Source: Pseudomonas sp. RC10
GTDB lineage: Bacteria > Pseudomonadota > Gammaproteobacteria > Pseudomonadales > Pseudomonadaceae
Assembly (NCBI RefSeq): GCF_038397775.1
Contig: NZ_CP151650.1
Span: 5,456,001 to 5,520,000 of the forward strand
Length of the DNA stretch: 64,000 bases
Reading direction: 5' to 3'
In this document: positions 1 through 11,427 of the stretch, piece by piece
Position numbering within the stretch: the first letter of the stretch is position 1
How the letters are laid out: each line of letters opens with the position of its first letter
Program-made: the position numbers and the translations under genes
The notes under the pieces: model-generated
The model's database searches: none
Told to the model about the DNA's origin: nothing
The model's input: only the letters and a program-made list of their open reading frames with translations

Positions 1-1350
1 CAGTCGTCCCAGATCGTTGACCAGTGCGAGCAACATGACTCCAACCACCAGACTTATCCCGATCTGAACCCCCCAACCCTGCACCTTTTCCGACAGTGGG
101 CGACCACGCGCCCACTCGATCAGATAAAACAGCAAGTGCCCCCCGTCCAACACTGGAATGGGCAGCAAATTGAGAACCCCCAGGCTTATGCTCAGATAAG
201 CAAGGAAATTCAAGAAGTCACCTACACCTGACTGGGCCGAAGCGCCCGCCACTTTAGCAATGGTTATCGGTCCGCTCAAGTTTTTTACCGAGAGCTCGCC
301 GAACAACATTTTCCTCAGCGAATCGAGCGTCAATACGCTCATGGTCCATGTACGTCGCGCCCCCTCTGCGACGGCGGCCACAGGCCCGTAGCTCACCTCT
401 CGCAGCATTTCCGGAGGCCAATCAATGCCTTTTACCCCGGCGCCGAGGTAACCCGTCGCTGTCTTGCTCTCGCCACGGGCGACCAATGTGACCGGGACGT
501 CGATTCTCGCATTGTCTCGCTCGACACTCAGCAAAATCCGGGTATCAGGACGGACACGAACCCAGTCCACAACTTGCTGCCACTCGTTGACGGGCTGGCC
601 GTCCAGCGCCAACAGGCGGTCACCGGTTTTCAGACCAGCGGCCTGGGCCGGACCGGCAGGATCGAGCTCAGCCAGCACTGGCGGCAATGCCGGGCGCCAT
701 GGACGAATACCCAGCGAACGGATCGGGTCTGGCTCGTCCGCACCCTTGAGCCAGTCATCCAACGCCAGCGTTCGCGGAGTATCGACGTCAGAACCCTGGT
801 CACGGACCTTCAGGGCAATGGTCCCGCTTTCGCCGAGACGACGGACCAGCTGAAGATTCACAGCTGACCAGCCGGTCGTGGTTTCGCCATCAACGGATAC
901 AATTTCCTGCCCGGACACCAATCCGGCCTTCTCAGCGATGCTACCCGCTTCGACGCCGCCAATGACCGGACGCACCTGCTGGCTGCCCAGCATCGCCAGC
1001 ACCCAGAAGAAGAGGATGGCCAGTAAAAAGTTGGCGACCGGACCCGCGATGACAATAGCGATCCGCTGATAAACGGTCTTGCGGTTGAACGATTGGTCGA
1101 CCAGCTCCGGAGGCACTTCGCCTTCCCGCTCGTCGAGCATCTTCACGTAGCCGCCCAACGGGATGGCGGCAACAACGTATTCGGTACCCTTGCGGTCATG
1201 CCAACGCAAGAGCGGCATGCCGAAGCCGACGGAAAACCGCAGCACCTTGACACCACAACGCCGCGCCACCCAGAAGTGGCCAAATTCGTGAAAAGTCACC
1301 AGCACGCCCAGGGCAACCAGGGTGCCGACAATCATATAAAGCGCACTCAT
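1..1350 (-). CDS. rseP: RIP metalloprotease RseP (site-2 protease), missing only its stop codon at the window edge
   Basis: Inner-membrane zinc protease that cuts anti-sigma factors (MucA/RseA) within the membrane after DegS/AlgW, releasing the envelope-stress sigma factor AlgU. Read from ATG at 1350 the frame is open for 450 codons to base 1, about the full family length, so only the stop lies outside. The HExxH zinc motif is HEFGH at residues 21-25 in the first membrane segment. The second conserved site, PIPVLDGGH, is near the C-terminus, and two PDZ-like regions lie between. It is last in the rpsB-to-rseP block, 93 bases after dxr. The family call is secure. In other proteobacteria bamA follows; that cannot be seen here. 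Confidence 0.95.
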   Translation of the reverse strand, partial: MSALYMIVGTLVALGVLVTFHEFGHFWVARRCGVKVLRFSVGFGMPLLRWHDRKGTEYVVAAIPLGGYVKMLDEREGEVPPELVDQSFNRKTVYQRIAIVIAGPVANFLLAILFFWVLAMLGSQQVRPVIGGVEAGSIAEKAGLVSGQEIVSVDGETTTGWSAVNLQLVRRLGESGTIALKVRDQGSDVDTPRTLALDDWLKGADEPDPIRSLGIRPWRPALPPVLAELDPAGPAQAAGLKTGDRLLALDGQPVNEWQQVVDWVRVRPDTRILLSVERDNARIDVPVTLVARGESKTATGYLGAGVKGIDWPPEMLREVSYGPVAAVAEGARRTWTMSVLTLDSLRKMLFGELSVKNLSGPITIAKVAGASAQSGVGDFLNFLAYLSISLGVLNLLPIPVLDGGHLLFYLIEWARGRPLSEKVQGWGVQIGISLVVGVMLLALVNDLGRL

Positions 1351-1443
1351 CGCTGTTCTCCGGATACCGGTTTGGCGTTGCAGGCAGGCATCAGGGGACA
1401 GCCCACCCACGTCGATGAACCCGTGTCACTTGGCCAATAGGGC

Positions 1444-2634
1444 TTATCGGTCATTACGTTTCAGCCACTGCCCGGCCAGCGCTCGCGCCCTGGCATCGAC
1501 GTCAAACACAGTTTCAAGCTCGCTCACCGCAATCACCGGTTCGAGGTTCAAGACCTCGTCGATCATACTCGCGATTTCCGGAAAGCGAATGCGCCGGTCA
1601 AGAAACGCCGCGACGGCCACTTCGTTCACCGCGTTCAGGACCGCAGGCGCGCTGTCGCCGACTTCCGCAGCTTGCCGTGCGAGACGCAAGCAAGGGAAGC
1701 GCACTTCGTCCGGCGCCTGGAAGTCCAGTCGCCCTATGCTGAAGAGATCAAGCGGTGCGACCCCCGAATCGATACGCTCCGGCCACGCCAGTGCATGCGC
1801 AATCGGCGTACGCATGTCTGGGTTGCCCAGTTGAGCCAGTACCGAGCCGTCCACGTAATCCACCATCGAATGGATCACGCTTTGAGGGTGAATCACCACT
1901 TCGATACGAGCCGGTGCAGTGTCGAACAACCAGCAGGCCTCGATCAGTTCGAGCCCTTTGTTCATCATGCTGGCGGAATCAACGGAAATTTTGCGCCCCA
2001 TGGACCAGTTCGGGTGCGCGCAGGCCTGCTCGGGTGACACATGCTCCAGCTCCGGCAGCGGCGTTTCGCGAAAAGGCCCACCCGAAGCCGTCAACAAGAT
2101 CCGACGCACACCGACCGAATCCAGACCGTTGCCATAATGGCCTGGCAAACACTGAAAAATCGCGTTGTGCTCACTGTCGAGAGGCAGCAAGACGGTGCCG
2201 CTGCGCCGAACCGCCTGCATGAACAGGGCACCCGACATGACCAACGCTTCTTTGTTGGCCAGCAGCACTTTCTTGCCCGCCTCGACCGCCGCCAGCGTTG
2301 GGCGCAAGCCAGCGGCACCGACAATAGCGGCCAGCACCGTGTCCACCTCGGGGTGAGCCGACACTTCGCACAGCCCCCCCTCCCCTACCAACACGCGCGT
2401 GTCGAGACCGGCAGCACGCAGATCGTCCTGCAATTGTCGCGCTGCCGCGACTGTCGGCACCACCGCGAACTGCGGGACATGACGGACGCACAGTGCAAGC
2501 AACTCCGCGAGACGGCTGAACCCGGTCAGGGCAAAGACCTTGTAGCGCGTCGGGTGTCGTGCGATGACATCGAGGGTGCTAAGCCCCACCGAGCCAGTCG
2601 CCCCGAGAACCGTGATGTGTTGGAGCCGGCTCAC
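1444..2634 (-). CDS. dxr: 1-deoxy-D-xylulose 5-phosphate reductoisomerase
   Basis: Cytosolic NADPH-dependent enzyme that converts DXP to MEP, the committed step of the MEP isoprenoid pathway (also called ispC). The 396-aa product has the N-terminal NADPH-binding GATGSVG motif (residues 11-17), the metal and substrate site around [10 protein letters not shown], and the SGGPFR loop. The start is GTG at 2634, overlapping the cdsA stop as GTGA, which points to translational coupling. Its product feeds undecaprenyl phosphate synthesis through UppS, encoded two genes upstream. Length is normal for the family. Confidence 0.96.
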   Translation of the reverse strand: MSRLQHITVLGATGSVGLSTLDVIARHPTRYKVFALTGFSRLAELLALCVRHVPQFAVVPTVAAARQLQDDLRAAGLDTRVLVGEGGLCEVSAHPEVDTVLAAIVGAAGLRPTLAAVEAGKKVLLANKEALVMSGALFMQAVRRSGTVLLPLDSEHNAIFQCLPGHYGNGLDSVGVRRILLTASGGPFRETPLPELEHVSPEQACAHPNWSMGRKISVDSASMMNKGLELIEACWLFDTAPARIEVVIHPQSVIHSMVDYVDGSVLAQLGNPDMRTPIAHALAWPERIDSGVAPLDLFSIGRLDFQAPDEVRFPCLRLARQAAEVGDSAPAVLNAVNEVAVAAFLDRRIRFPEIASMIDEVLNLEPVIAVSELETVFDVDARARALAGQWLKRNDR

Positions 2635-3449
2635 ATCAGACCCCAGTCTTTGGCGGCCCAGAGCAACAGGGCGAACACGGGAATCGCGGCGGTCAGGCTG
2701 TCGATCCGGTCCAGCACACCGCCATGACCCGGCAAGAGATTACTGCTGTCCTTGACCCCGGATTTACGCTTGAACATGCTCTCGGTCAGGTCGCCCACGA
2801 CGGACACCAGCACGATAATCGCGGCACACACCAGCGAAAAAACAATCTCGGACACCTGCCAACCGCGGTTCACACCGACAATCAACGTAATCAGCAAACA
2901 GGCTGCCAGGCCGCCATACAAACCTTCCCAGCTTTTGCCCGGACTGACCTTCGGCGCCAGCTTGCGCTTGCCGAATGCCTTGCCCGAAAAATAGGCACCG
3001 ATGTCGGCGCCCCACACCAGCACCATGACCGAGAGAATCAGCCAATTGCCCATCGGGGCGAGCTTGATGAGGATCAGACCCTGCCATGCCGGCAGGAGAA
3101 TCAGCAGACCAATGACCAGCTTGTACGCCACGCTGGACCAGTGCTCGCTGGACTCTGGATACGTCAGCACCAGCCACGTCGCGACCAGCCACCAAATCAG
3201 CGCTGCGACCAGCACCCAAGGCGCCAATCCAGGCAACAGGTACAAGAGAAACAACAGCACTGCGACCACGGCGGCATAGCCCACGCGAATCGACTGGGTT
3301 TCAAAACCCGCGAGACGGGCCCACTCCCAGGCGCCCAGTACGACCACCGCGCCGATGAACAGCGCGAAACTGCCACCTTCCAGAAGGAAAAAGCCGCACA
3401 GCGCCAAGGGCGCAAGAATCAGCGCTGTAATGATTCGTTGTTTGAGCAT
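2631..3449 (-). CDS. cdsA: Phosphatidate cytidylyltransferase (CDP-diacylglycerol synthase)
   Basis: Integral membrane enzyme making CDP-diacylglycerol from phosphatidic acid and CTP, the branch point to phosphatidylethanolamine, phosphatidylglycerol and cardiolipin. The protein is 272 aa, mostly hydrophobic segments, and ends with the family signature around [19 protein letters not shown] chose ATG at 3449 ([12 protein letters not shown]) because it overlaps the uppS stop by one base (TAATG). The frame stays open further upstream, but that stretch lies inside uppS and does not look like protein. It is functionally paired with plsB at 23.8 kb in phospholipid synthesis. Confidence 0.96.
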   Translation of the reverse strand: MLKQRIITALILAPLALCGFFLLEGGSFALFIGAVVVLGAWEWARLAGFETQSIRVGYAAVVAVLLFLLYLLPGLAPWVLVAALIWWLVATWLVLTYPESSEHWSSVAYKLVIGLLILLPAWQGLILIKLAPMGNWLILSVMVLVWGADIGAYFSGKAFGKRKLAPKVSPGKSWEGLYGGLAACLLITLIVGVNRGWQVSEIVFSLVCAAIIVLVSVVGDLTESMFKRKSGVKDSSNLLPGHGGVLDRIDSLTAAIPVFALLLWAAKDWGLM

Positions 3450-4204
3450 TAAGCACGGGCTCCAGCTTCTACCTGCTCGCTGGTTTTCCCGAAGCGGCGT
3501 TGGCGCGAAGCGAAATCGGCCAGCGCATCGCGCATGGCTTCGTGTTTGAAGTCCGGCCAGAACAGGTCGGAGAAGTACAGCTCGGCGTACGCCAGCTGCC
3601 AAAGCAAGAAATTACTGATGCGGTGTTCGCCACCGGTACGGATGCACAGGTCCGGCAATGGCAAGTCACCGGTGGCCAGGCACGTCTGCAAGAGTTCGGG
3701 CGTAATGTCGTCCGGGCGCAAATGCCCGGCCTGCACTTCACGGGCCAAACGTTGCGCCGCCTGGGCGATGTCCCACTGGCCGCCATAGTTGGCGGCGATT
3801 TGCAGGACAAAGCGGGTGTTGCCGGCGGTTTTCGCTTCAGCCTCGCGAATCGCAGCCTGAAGCTCAGGATGGAATCGTGCACGGTCACCAATGATGCGCA
3901 GACTGATACCGTTCTCGTTCAGGCGCTTGGTCTCACGACGCAACGCCGTGAAGAACAACTCCATCAACGCGCCGACCTCTTCGGCTGGCCGCTGCCAGTT
4001 TTCACTGGAGAACGCAAACAGCGTCAGCACCTCGACCTTGGCCTCGGCACACACTTCGATCACCGCACGGACAGCGTCCACGCCAGCCTTGTGACCCGCC
4101 ACACCCGGCAACAGACGCTTTTTAGCCCAGCGATTGTTCCCATCCATGATGATCGCGACATGACGCGGCACCGATGACGGCACAGCCAGCTTTGTCTTTT
4201 CCAT
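3449..4204 (-). CDS. uppS: Undecaprenyl diphosphate synthase
   Basis: cis-Prenyltransferase that adds eight isopentenyl units to farnesyl diphosphate to make C55-PP, the lipid carrier for peptidoglycan and O-antigen. The 251-aa protein carries the signature IIMDGNNRWAKKR (about residues 18-30, with catalytic Asp21), and a C-terminal LFWPDF motif typical of the family. It lies 16 bases downstream of frr and overlaps cdsA by one base, so it is part of the same transcription unit. Confidence 0.96.
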   Translation of the reverse strand: MEKTKLAVPSSVPRHVAIIMDGNNRWAKKRLLPGVAGHKAGVDAVRAVIEVCAEAKVEVLTLFAFSSENWQRPAEEVGALMELFFTALRRETKRLNENGISLRIIGDRARFHPELQAAIREAEAKTAGNTRFVLQIAANYGGQWDIAQAAQRLAREVQAGHLRPDDITPELLQTCLATGDLPLPDLCIRTGGEHRISNFLLWQLAYAELYFSDLFWPDFKHEAMRDALADFASRQRRFGKTSEQVEAGARA

Positions 4205-4220
4205 GAAAGCTTCCTGACCC

Positions 4221-4778
4221 TTATACGGCCATCAGGTCTTTTTCTTTCTCTTCAGTGGCTTTTGTGATCTGAGCCTCGAAGTCCTTGATCAGCTTGTCGA
4301 TCTCGGCCGTGCCACGACGCTCTTCGTCTTCGCTGATTTCCTTGTCCTTGACCAGCTTTTTCAGATCGCCCAATGCGTCGCGGCGAATGTTACGCACAGC
4401 GACACGAGCATCTTCGGCTGCACTGCGCGCCTGCTTGGTGAAGCCTTTACGTGTTTCTTCCGTCAGGGCGGGCATGGAGATCAGCAGCAGCTCACCGAGG
4501 TTGGTCGGGTTGAGGTTCAAGCCTGCACTCTGAATCGCCTTATCGACCGCCGCGAGCATGTTGCGCTCAAACGCCACGACCTGGAGGGTACGGGAATCCT
4601 TGACCGTGACGTTGGCAACACCGCTCAACGGGGTATCGGTGCCGTAGTACGGAACCATCACGTTACCCAGGATGCTTGGGTGTGCCTTGCCGGTACGAAT
4701 CTGGCCAAACGCGTGGTTCAGGGATTCGATGGATTTTTGCATGCGCTCTTGAGCGTCTTTTTTGATTTCGTTGATCAT
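4221..4778 (-). CDS. frr: Ribosome recycling factor
   Basis: RRF acts with EF-G to split the post-termination 70S ribosome. The 185-aa length, the charged helical C-terminal half ([16 protein letters not shown]) and the N-terminal [10 protein letters not shown] segment are diagnostic. Its ATG overlaps the pyrH stop by four bases (ATGA), the usual pyrH-frr arrangement. Confidence 0.97.
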   Translation of the reverse strand: MINEIKKDAQERMQKSIESLNHAFGQIRTGKAHPSILGNVMVPYYGTDTPLSGVANVTVKDSRTLQVVAFERNMLAAVDKAIQSAGLNLNPTNLGELLLISMPALTEETRKGFTKQARSAAEDARVAVRNIRRDALGDLKKLVKDKEISEDEERRGTAEIDKLIKDFEAQITKATEEKEKDLMAV

Positions 4779-5518
4779 TGTTCGCCTTCCTCGATCAAAG
4801 TTCCTTCCGCGCCGCCATGCACGATATTCAGCAGGGCGCCGGGTTTGTTCATATTAAAGACACGCAACGGCATCTTGTGGTCACGGCACAGGCAGATGGC
4901 CGTCAGGTCCATTACGCCCAGCTTGCGATCCAGCACTTCATCGTAAGTCAGATGATCGAACTTCTCGGCATGCGGGTCTTTGAATGGATCGGCAGTGTAC
5001 ACACCATCGACCTTGGTTGCCTTCAACACCACATCGGCGTCAATTTCAATCGCGCGCAGGCACGCTGCCGAATCGGTGGTGAAGAACGGGTTGCCAGTGC
5101 CCGCGGCGAAGATCACCACTTCTTTGGCGTTGAGGTGACGCATTGCCTTGCGGCGATCATAGTGATCGGTCACACCCACCATGGAGATGGCCGACATCAC
5201 GATGGCGGAAATATTGGCGCGCTCCAGCGCATCACGCATGGCCAAGGCGTTCATCACAGTGGCCAGCATGCCCATGTGATCACCCGTGACTCGATCCATG
5301 CCAGCTGCGCTAAGCGCCGCACCACGGAACAGGTTGCCACCACCGATGACCAGACCGACCTGAACACCGATTCCTACCAACTGACCCACTTCAAGCGCCA
5401 TACGATCCAGCACTTTGGGGTCGATACCGAACTCTTCGGACCCCATCAGGGCCTCGCCGCTAAGCTTGAGTAGAATGCGTTTATAGCGAGCTTGATAACC
5501 ACTGCCCTGCTGAGCCAT
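4775..5518 (-). CDS. pyrH: UMP kinase
   Basis: Hexameric bacterial uridylate kinase of the amino-acid-kinase fold, phosphorylating UMP to UDP in pyrimidine nucleotide synthesis. The 247-aa protein has KLSGEAL near residue 18 and the nucleotide-site loop [10 protein letters not shown]. Translation is coupled to frr by an ATGA overlap. It is separated from tsf by 193 bases containing a strong hairpin, so tsf and pyrH may be partly uncoupled in transcription. Confidence 0.97.
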   Translation of the reverse strand: MAQQGSGYQARYKRILLKLSGEALMGSEEFGIDPKVLDRMALEVGQLVGIGVQVGLVIGGGNLFRGAALSAAGMDRVTGDHMGMLATVMNALAMRDALERANISAIVMSAISMVGVTDHYDRRKAMRHLNAKEVVIFAAGTGNPFFTTDSAACLRAIEIDADVVLKATKVDGVYTADPFKDPHAEKFDHLTYDEVLDRKLGVMDLTAICLCRDHKMPLRVFNMNKPGALLNIVHGGAEGTLIEEGEQ

Positions 5519-5654
5519 TGCGAATCTCTCCTGCGGCGTTTAAAAAAAATCTGCGGCCATTTTCAGCCTGCGGTAACTCTAGGCTACTTCGTCAGGAATT
5601 CGCAGCCTCATGAGCCACGCACCCTGGAAAAATAAATTCCTCCTGCCGTTTTGA

Positions 5655-5690
5655 CAAAGAGGCTGCGCGCGTGAGCGGGCAGCCTCTTTG
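5655..5690 (-). terminator. Hairpin downstream of tsf, likely terminator or attenuator
   Basis: A 12-base perfect stem (CAAAGAGGCTGC with its complement) surrounds a 12-base loop just after the tsf stop. On the minus strand it is followed by TCAAAACGG, with few U residues, so termination is probably partial. It would lower transcription from rpsB-tsf into pyrH. Confidence 0.6.
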
Positions 5691-5711
5691 GTCGACAGTT
5701 GGAGAACCGTC

Positions 5712-6575
5712 TTATTGCTTGCTGGCAGCTACTTGAGCAGCGACTTCTTCAGCGAAGTTGTCGACTGGCTTCTCGATGCCTTCGCCCACTTTGAAGTAGG
5801 TGAACGAAACGATTTCAGCGCCGGCTTTCTTGGCCAGTTCACCGACCTTGACTTCCGGGTTCTTGACGAACGCTTGCTCAACCAGGCTGGCTTCGGCCAG
5901 GAACTTGGTGATGCGGCCCTGAACCATTTTGTCAGCGATCTCGGCAGGCTTGCCTTTGATCTTGTCTTCGTTCAGTTGCAGGAAGACACTCTTCTCGCGC
6001 TCGATCGCTTCGGCCGAAACGTCGGAAGGCAGCAGGAACTCAGGGTTGCTGGCAGCAACGTGCATCGCGATGTCTTTGGCCAGCTCGGCGTCGCCGCCTT
6101 TCAGCGCTACAACCACACCGATTTTGTTGCCGTGCAGGTACGAGCCCAGTACATCACCTTCAACACGCGCCAGACGACGGATGTTGACGTTTTCGCCGAC
6201 TTTGGCAACCAGAGCGGTACGCTCGGTTTCCTGAGCTTCGATCAGTTGCTCAACGGTCAGTTCTGGCTGGTCGAAAGCCTTGTTGACACTGACGGCGACG
6301 AAGTTTTTGAAGTCGTCTTGCAGCGCCAGGAAGTCGGTCTGCGAGTTCACTTCGATCAGGACAGCGCGCTTGCCGTTGTCCTTGATTGCGATAGCGCCTT
6401 CAGCAGCGACGTTACCTGCTTTCTTGGCTGCCTTGATTGCGCCCGAAGCACGCATATCGTCGATGGCTTTCTCGATGTCGCCGCCAGCCTTGGTCAAGGC
6501 TTTTTTGCAGTCCATCATGCCTTCGCCAGTGCGCTCGCGCAGTTCTTTGACCAACGCTGCAGTAATCTCTGCCAT
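5712..6575 (-). CDS. tsf: Elongation factor Ts
   Basis: Guanine-nucleotide exchange factor that recycles EF-Tu-GDP. The 287-aa protein starts [17 protein letters not shown] and contains the EF-Ts signature regions [10 protein letters not shown] (about residues 18-27) and EVNSQTDF. It follows rpsB as in most bacteria. A GC hairpin lies in the 182-base rpsB-tsf gap, and another follows the gene. Confidence 0.97.
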   Translation of the reverse strand: MAEITAALVKELRERTGEGMMDCKKALTKAGGDIEKAIDDMRASGAIKAAKKAGNVAAEGAIAIKDNGKRAVLIEVNSQTDFLALQDDFKNFVAVSVNKAFDQPELTVEQLIEAQETERTALVAKVGENVNIRRLARVEGDVLGSYLHGNKIGVVVALKGGDAELAKDIAMHVAASNPEFLLPSDVSAEAIEREKSVFLQLNEDKIKGKPAEIADKMVQGRITKFLAEASLVEQAFVKNPEVKVGELAKKAGAEIVSFTYFKVGEGIEKPVDNFAEEVAAQVAASKQ

Positions 6576-6703
6576 TTCAAAATCCTCTTGGATAGGTCTT
6601 CAACCATTCCACCCGCCATGCGGGCGTCAAATTCTTGAAAAGCCATGGTGACAGCTGCGCATGACAACTAAGTCGGTGGCAACGCCAGATGGTTTTCGAG
6701 GTG

Positions 6704-6732
6704 GCAAAAAGGGGGCCGAGCCCCCTTTTTGC
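6704..6732 (-). terminator. Hairpin with T-tract between rpsB and tsf
   Basis: GCAAAAAGGGGG and CCCCCTTTTTGC form a 12-bp stem around a 5-base loop immediately after rpsB. The T-run is within the stem, as in bidirectional intrinsic terminators. It most likely attenuates read-through into tsf, setting the S2 to EF-Ts ratio. Confidence 0.65.
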
Positions 6733-6757
6733 GTACCGAGTAGACGCTAAGCGTCAG

Positions 6758-7492
6758 TTACTCGGCAGCAGTTGCCGCTTCTTCAGCGTAAACTTCGGTG
6801 CCGCCAGAAACGTTGTTGCGACCACGGATGACAGCGTCAGCCATCGAACCCATGTACAGCTGAATGGCGCGAATGGCGTCATCGTTACCTGGGATGATGT
6901 AGTCAACGCCTTCCGGGCTGCTGTTGGTATCGACAACGCCGATGACCGGGATACCCAGCTTGTTGGCTTCGGTGATCGCGATGCGCTCGTGGTCAACGTC
7001 GATCACGAACAGTGCGTCAGGCAAACCGCCCATGTCCTTGATACCACCCAGGCTGCGGTCCAGCTTTTCCAGATCGCGAGTGCGCATCAGCGCCTCTTTC
7101 TTGGTCAGCTTGGCGAAAGTACCGTCTTCAGCCTGAACTTCCAGCTCGCGCAGACGCTTGATGGAGGCACGGATGGTTTTGAAGTTGGTCAGCATGCCGC
7201 CCAACCAGCGGTGGTCGACGAACGGCGAACCGCAACGTGCGGCTTCTTCAGCAACGATCTTGCCAGCGGAACGCTTGGTGCCGACGAACAGAATCTTGTT
7301 TTTGCCCTGGGCCAGACGCTCTACGAAGGTCAGTGCCTCGTTGAACATAGGCAGGGTTTTTTCAAGGTTGATGATGTGAATCTTGTTACGCGCGCCGAAA
7401 ATGTATTTACCCATTTTCGGGTTCCAGTAACGGGTTTGGTGACCGAAGTGCACACCGGCCTTCAGCATATCGCGCATGTTGACTTGGGACAT
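6758..7492 (-). CDS. rpsB: 30S ribosomal protein S2
   Basis: Small-subunit protein S2, 244 aa, beginning [20 protein letters not shown] and containing the typical [10 protein letters not shown] and [11 protein letters not shown] segments. ATG at 7492 is chosen. An in-frame upstream extension to 7552 lies in the leader and has no S2 character. The gene heads the minus-strand block and is divergent from map. Confidence 0.97.
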   Translation of the reverse strand: MSQVNMRDMLKAGVHFGHQTRYWNPKMGKYIFGARNKIHIINLEKTLPMFNEALTFVERLAQGKNKILFVGTKRSAGKIVAEEAARCGSPFVDHRWLGGMLTNFKTIRASIKRLRELEVQAEDGTFAKLTKKEALMRTRDLEKLDRSLGGIKDMGGLPDALFVIDVDHERIAITEANKLGIPVIGVVDTNSSPEGVDYIIPGNDDAIRAIQLYMGSMADAVIRGRNNVSGGTEVYAEEAATAAE

Positions 7493-7830
7493 GATAGTTC
7501 CTTGATAAGTCGGGTTAGGCCTCCACGTATCCCAATGACCAACCAACGGCATGTACCGAGGGCACCCAGGTCATCGTGTCGACACGTGTGTGGGTTTGGG
7601 CTTTCGGGGCGGACCCCGTAAAGCGGCGCATTTTATATCACAAAAGTCGGCATAACGGAACCCGGAATAAGATCCTGTTTTCTCGACGCTTTTGCCCGGA
7701 CAGCCCTGCCGTCTACCGGCCCTGCCAGCCTTTATATAAGGAAGCGATGATAACCCGCTTGGCATCGGTCTGGTAGAATCGCGTTTTTTCCGTGTTTTGC
7801 TGCGGCCCCGCCGCGCCGAGAGAGCCTTGT
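7493..7830. promoter_or_regulatory. Divergent rpsB/map intergenic region with rpsB leader
   Basis: This 338-base gap separates the divergent starts of rpsB and map. On the minus strand TATAAA at 7632-7637 is a plausible -10 box, giving an rpsB leader of roughly 130 nt. In gamma-proteobacteria the rpsB leader is known to carry an autoregulatory S2-binding RNA; I infer that here but did not fold it. On the plus strand TAGAAT at 7774-7779 is a possible -10 box for map, with no clear -35. No gene is seen in the gap. Confidence 0.4.
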
Positions 7831-8613
7831 ATGACCGTTACCATCAAAACCCCCGAAGACATCGAAAAGATGCGCGTCGCCGGTCGTCTGGCGGCAGACG
7901 TTCTGGAAATGATCGGGGCCTACGTCAAGCCCGGCGTCACCACTGACGAGCTGGACCGCATCTGCCACGACTACATCGTCAACGAGCAAAAAGCGATCCC
8001 TGCGCCGCTGAACTATAAGGGTTTCCCCAAATCCATCTGCACCTCGATCAACCATGTTGTCTGCCATGGCATTCCCAACGAGAAGCCGCTGAAGGAAGGC
8101 GACGTGTTGAACATCGACGTGACCGTGATCAAAGACGGTTACCACGGCGACACCAGCAAGATGTTCCACGTTGGCAAAGTGCCAGAGTGGGCCGAGCGCC
8201 TGTCGAAGATCACCCAGGAATGCATGTATAAAGGCATCGAGCTGGTCAAACCGGGCGCGCACCTGGGCGACATCGGTGAAGTGATCCAGAAACACGCTGA
8301 AAAGAACGGTTTCTCCGTCGTAAAGGAATATTGCGGCCATGGCATCGGCAAGGTGTTCCATGAAGAACCGCAAGTGCTGCACTACGGCAAGGCGGGCACC
8401 GGCATGGAACTCAAGGAAGGCATGACCTTCACCATCGAGCCGATGATCAATCAGGGCAAGGCTGATACCCGTTTGCTGGGCGACGGCTGGACCGCCATCA
8501 CCAAGGACCGCAAGCTGTCGGCGCAGTGGGAGCACACCATTCTGGTCACCGCGACCGGGTATGAAATCTTCACGTTGCGCAGCGACGACACCATCGCCCG
8601 CACCTCCGCCTGA
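7831..8613 (+). CDS. map: Methionine aminopeptidase, type I
   Basis: Metal-dependent cytosolic enzyme that removes the initiator Met from nascent proteins. The 260-aa protein has the pita-bread fold metal ligands in NIDVTVIKDGYHGDTS (two Asp), EYCGHGIG (His), TIEPM and the final E of QWEHT. ATG at 7831 starts MTVTIKTPEDIEKM; an in-frame start 39 bases upstream was rejected. It is transcribed away from rpsB, with glnD 37 bases downstream. Confidence 0.97.
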   Translation: MTVTIKTPEDIEKMRVAGRLAADVLEMIGAYVKPGVTTDELDRICHDYIVNEQKAIPAPLNYKGFPKSICTSINHVVCHGIPNEKPLKEGDVLNIDVTVIKDGYHGDTSKMFHVGKVPEWAERLSKITQECMYKGIELVKPGAHLGDIGEVIQKHAEKNGFSVVKEYCGHGIGKVFHEEPQVLHYGKAGTGMELKEGMTFTIEPMINQGKADTRLLGDGWTAITKDRKLSAQWEHTILVTATGYEIFTLRSDDTIARTSA

Positions 8614-8650
8614 TCACCCCGTGCGATATAGATAGAAGGAAAGCAGTTCG

Positions 8651-11350
8651 ATGCCGCAGGTGGACCCAGATTTGTTCGATCGTGGCCAGTTTCAGGCCGA
8701 ACTGGCGTTGAAAGCGAGCCCCATCGCCGCCTTCAAAAAGGCTATCCGTCAGGCCCGTGAGGTACTGGACGAACGCTTCAAGTCAGGCCGGGAAATTCGT
8801 CGGCTGATCGAGGACCGGGCCTGGTTCGTCGACAACATCCTGCAGCAGGCCTGGGAACAGTTCGACTGGAGCGAGGATGCCGACATTGCACTCCTCGCCG
8901 TGGGTGGCTATGGGCGCGGCGAACTGCATCCTTATTCGGACATCGACCTGCTGATCCTGCTGGACAGCGCCGATCACGAAGTTTTCCGCGACTCCATCGA
9001 GCGTTTTCTGACGCTGCTGTGGGACATTGGCCTTGAGGTTGGCCAGAGCGTGCGCTCGGTCGATGAGTGCGCCACCGAGGCCCTCGCGGATCTGACGGTG
9101 ATCACCAACCTGATGGAAAGCCGCACGATTGCAGGCCCGGAGCATTTGCGTCAACGCATGCTGGAAGTCACCAGTACGAGCGAAATGTGGCCAAGCAAAG
9201 AGTTCTTCCTGGCCAAGCGCGCCGAGCAGAAAGCCCGTCATCACAAATACTTCGACACCGAATACAACCTGGAGCCGAACGTCAAAGGTTCCCCGGGTGG
9301 CCTGCGCGACATCCAGACCATTCTGTGGGTGGCCCGTCGCCAATATGGCACCCTGAACCTTCATGCCTTGGCGGACCAGGGCTTCCTGCTGGAGAGCGAA
9401 CACGCGTTGCTCGCCGCCTCCCAGGAGTTTCTGTGGAAGGTGCGCTATGCCTTGCACATGCTGGCGGGCCGTTCCGAAGACCGCTTGCTATTCGATTACC
9501 AGACCAGCATCGCCCGCTTGCTGGGGTATCAGGATAACGACGCGAAACTGGCCATCGAACGCTTCATGCAGAAGTATTACCGCGTGGTCATGAGCATTGC
9601 TCAACTGAGCGATCTGATCATTCAGCACTTCGAGGAGGTGATCCTGTCGGACGACGCCAACACCGTCACCGAATCGATCAACTCGCGCTTCCAATTGCAC
9701 GATGGCTACATCGAAGCGACCCATCCGAATGTCTTCAAACGCACGCCGTTCGCGATTCTGGAGATCTTCGTGTTGATGGCTCAGCGCCCGGAAATCAAGG
9801 GCGTGCGTGCCGATACCATTCGCCTGCTGCGCGAACACCGGCACCTGATCAACGACGACTTCCGCAACGATATCCGCAACACCAGCCTGTTCATCGAGCT
9901 GTTCAAATGCGAGATCGGCATCCACCGCAACCTGCGCCGAATGAACCGTTACGGCATTCTCGGGCTGTACCTGCCGGAGTTCGGCCACATCGTCGGGCAA
10001 ATGCAACACGACCTGTTCCACATCTACACCGTCGATGCGCACACCCTGAACCTGATCAAGCATCTGCGTAAGCTCCAATACACGCAGGTGTCGGAGAAAT
10101 TCCCGCTGGCCAGCAAGCTCATGGCCAAGCTGCCGAAACCCGAACTGATCTACCTCGCAGGCCTGTACCACGACATCGGCAAGGGCCGCGGCGGTGATCA
10201 CTCAGAACTGGGGGCGGTGGATGCCGAGGCGTTCGGCATCCGTCACCATCTGCCGAACTGGGACACCCAACTGATCGTCTGGCTGGTGCAGAACCATCTC
10301 GTGATGTCGACCACAGCCCAGCGCAAGGACCTCTCCGACCCGCAAGTCATTCACGACTTTGCGCAGTTCGTCGGCGACGAAGTGCATCTGGATTATCTCT
10401 ATGTGCTGACCATCGCTGACATCAACGCCACCAACCCGACGCTTTGGAACTCGTGGCGCGCCAGTCTGTTGCGCCAGCTGTACACCGAGACCAAGCGCGC
10501 CCTCAAGCGCGGGCTGGAGAACCCGGTGGATCGCGAAGAGCAGATCCGTCGTACCCAAAGCGCGGCGCTGGACATTCTCGTGCGCAACGGCACCGATCCG
10601 GACGACGTCGAGCAACTGTGGTCGCAACTGGGCGATGACTACTTCCTGCGCCACACCGCAGGCGATGTGGCCTGGCACAGCGATGCGATCCTTCAGCAAC
10701 CGGCCGACGGTGGCCCCTTGGTACTGATCAAGGAAACCACCCAGCGCGAATTCGAAGGCGGCACCCAGATCTTCATTTACGCACCGGATCAGCACGACTT
10801 CTTCGCGGTGACCGTGGCGGCGATGGACCAACTGAACCTGAACATTCACGACGCCCGCGTCATCACGTCGACCAGCCAGTTCACCCTCGACACCTACATC
10901 GTGCTCGACAGTGAAGGGGGTTCGATCGGGGAGAATCCGGAACGCATCAAAGCCATTCGCGACGGTTTGACCGAAGCGCTGCGCAACCCGGACGACTACC
11001 CGACGATCATCAAGCGTCGCGTGCCACGCCAGCTCAAGCATTTCGCGTTCGCGCCCGTGGTGACGATTTCCAACGATGCGCAACGGCCGGTGACGGTGCT
11101 GGAGCTCAGCGCGCCAGACCGTCCGGGGTTGCTGGCACGGCTGGGCAAGATCTTTCTGGAGTTCGACCTGTCGCTGCAAAACGCCAAGATTGCAACCTTG
11201 GGCGAGCGAGTGGAGGACGTGTTCTTCCTCACCGACGAGAACAACCAGCCGCTGTCCGACCCGCAACTGTGCAGCCGCTTGCAAGACGCCATCGTCACGC
11301 AGCTCAGCGTCAATCCCGAACCCACCAGCGGGTTGCGCATCAGCATCTGA
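8651..11350 (+). CDS. glnD: Bifunctional uridylyltransferase/uridylyl-removing enzyme (PII sensor)
   Basis: Senses glutamine and adds or removes UMP on PII proteins (GlnB/GlnK), controlling GlnE and NtrBC. In the 899-aa protein the nucleotidyltransferase motif [17 protein letters not shown] is at 85-101. The HD hydrolase domain contains [15 protein letters not shown], and two ACT domains near the C-terminus (from about [11 protein letters not shown] and [13 protein letters not shown]) bind glutamine. Start ATG at 8651 follows an AGAAGGAAAGC ribosome site. Length and order map-glnD-dapC match Pseudomonas. Confidence 0.97.
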   Translation: MPQVDPDLFDRGQFQAELALKASPIAAFKKAIRQAREVLDERFKSGREIRRLIEDRAWFVDNILQQAWEQFDWSEDADIALLAVGGYGRGELHPYSDIDLLILLDSADHEVFRDSIERFLTLLWDIGLEVGQSVRSVDECATEALADLTVITNLMESRTIAGPEHLRQRMLEVTSTSEMWPSKEFFLAKRAEQKARHHKYFDTEYNLEPNVKGSPGGLRDIQTILWVARRQYGTLNLHALADQGFLLESEHALLAASQEFLWKVRYALHMLAGRSEDRLLFDYQTSIARLLGYQDNDAKLAIERFMQKYYRVVMSIAQLSDLIIQHFEEVILSDDANTVTESINSRFQLHDGYIEATHPNVFKRTPFAILEIFVLMAQRPEIKGVRADTIRLLREHRHLINDDFRNDIRNTSLFIELFKCEIGIHRNLRRMNRYGILGLYLPEFGHIVGQMQHDLFHIYTVDAHTLNLIKHLRKLQYTQVSEKFPLASKLMAKLPKPELIYLAGLYHDIGKGRGGDHSELGAVDAEAFGIRHHLPNWDTQLIVWLVQNHLVMSTTAQRKDLSDPQVIHDFAQFVGDEVHLDYLYVLTIADINATNPTLWNSWRASLLRQLYTETKRALKRGLENPVDREEQIRRTQSAALDILVRNGTDPDDVEQLWSQLGDDYFLRHTAGDVAWHSDAILQQPADGGPLVLIKETTQREFEGGTQIFIYAPDQHDFFAVTVAAMDQLNLNIHDARVITSTSQFTLDTYIVLDSEGGSIGENPERIKAIRDGLTEALRNPDDYPTIIKRRVPRQLKHFAFAPVVTISNDAQRPVTVLELSAPDRPGLLARLGKIFLEFDLSLQNAKIATLGERVEDVFFLTDENNQPLSDPQLCSRLQDAIVTQLSVNPEPTSGLRISI

Positions 11351-11427
11351 ATCGACACCTTTTTCTGGCTATTCAACGGCGCCCGCCCCCGACGGGCTGG
11401 CGCCCCGCTTCCTGAGACCGATTGCCC

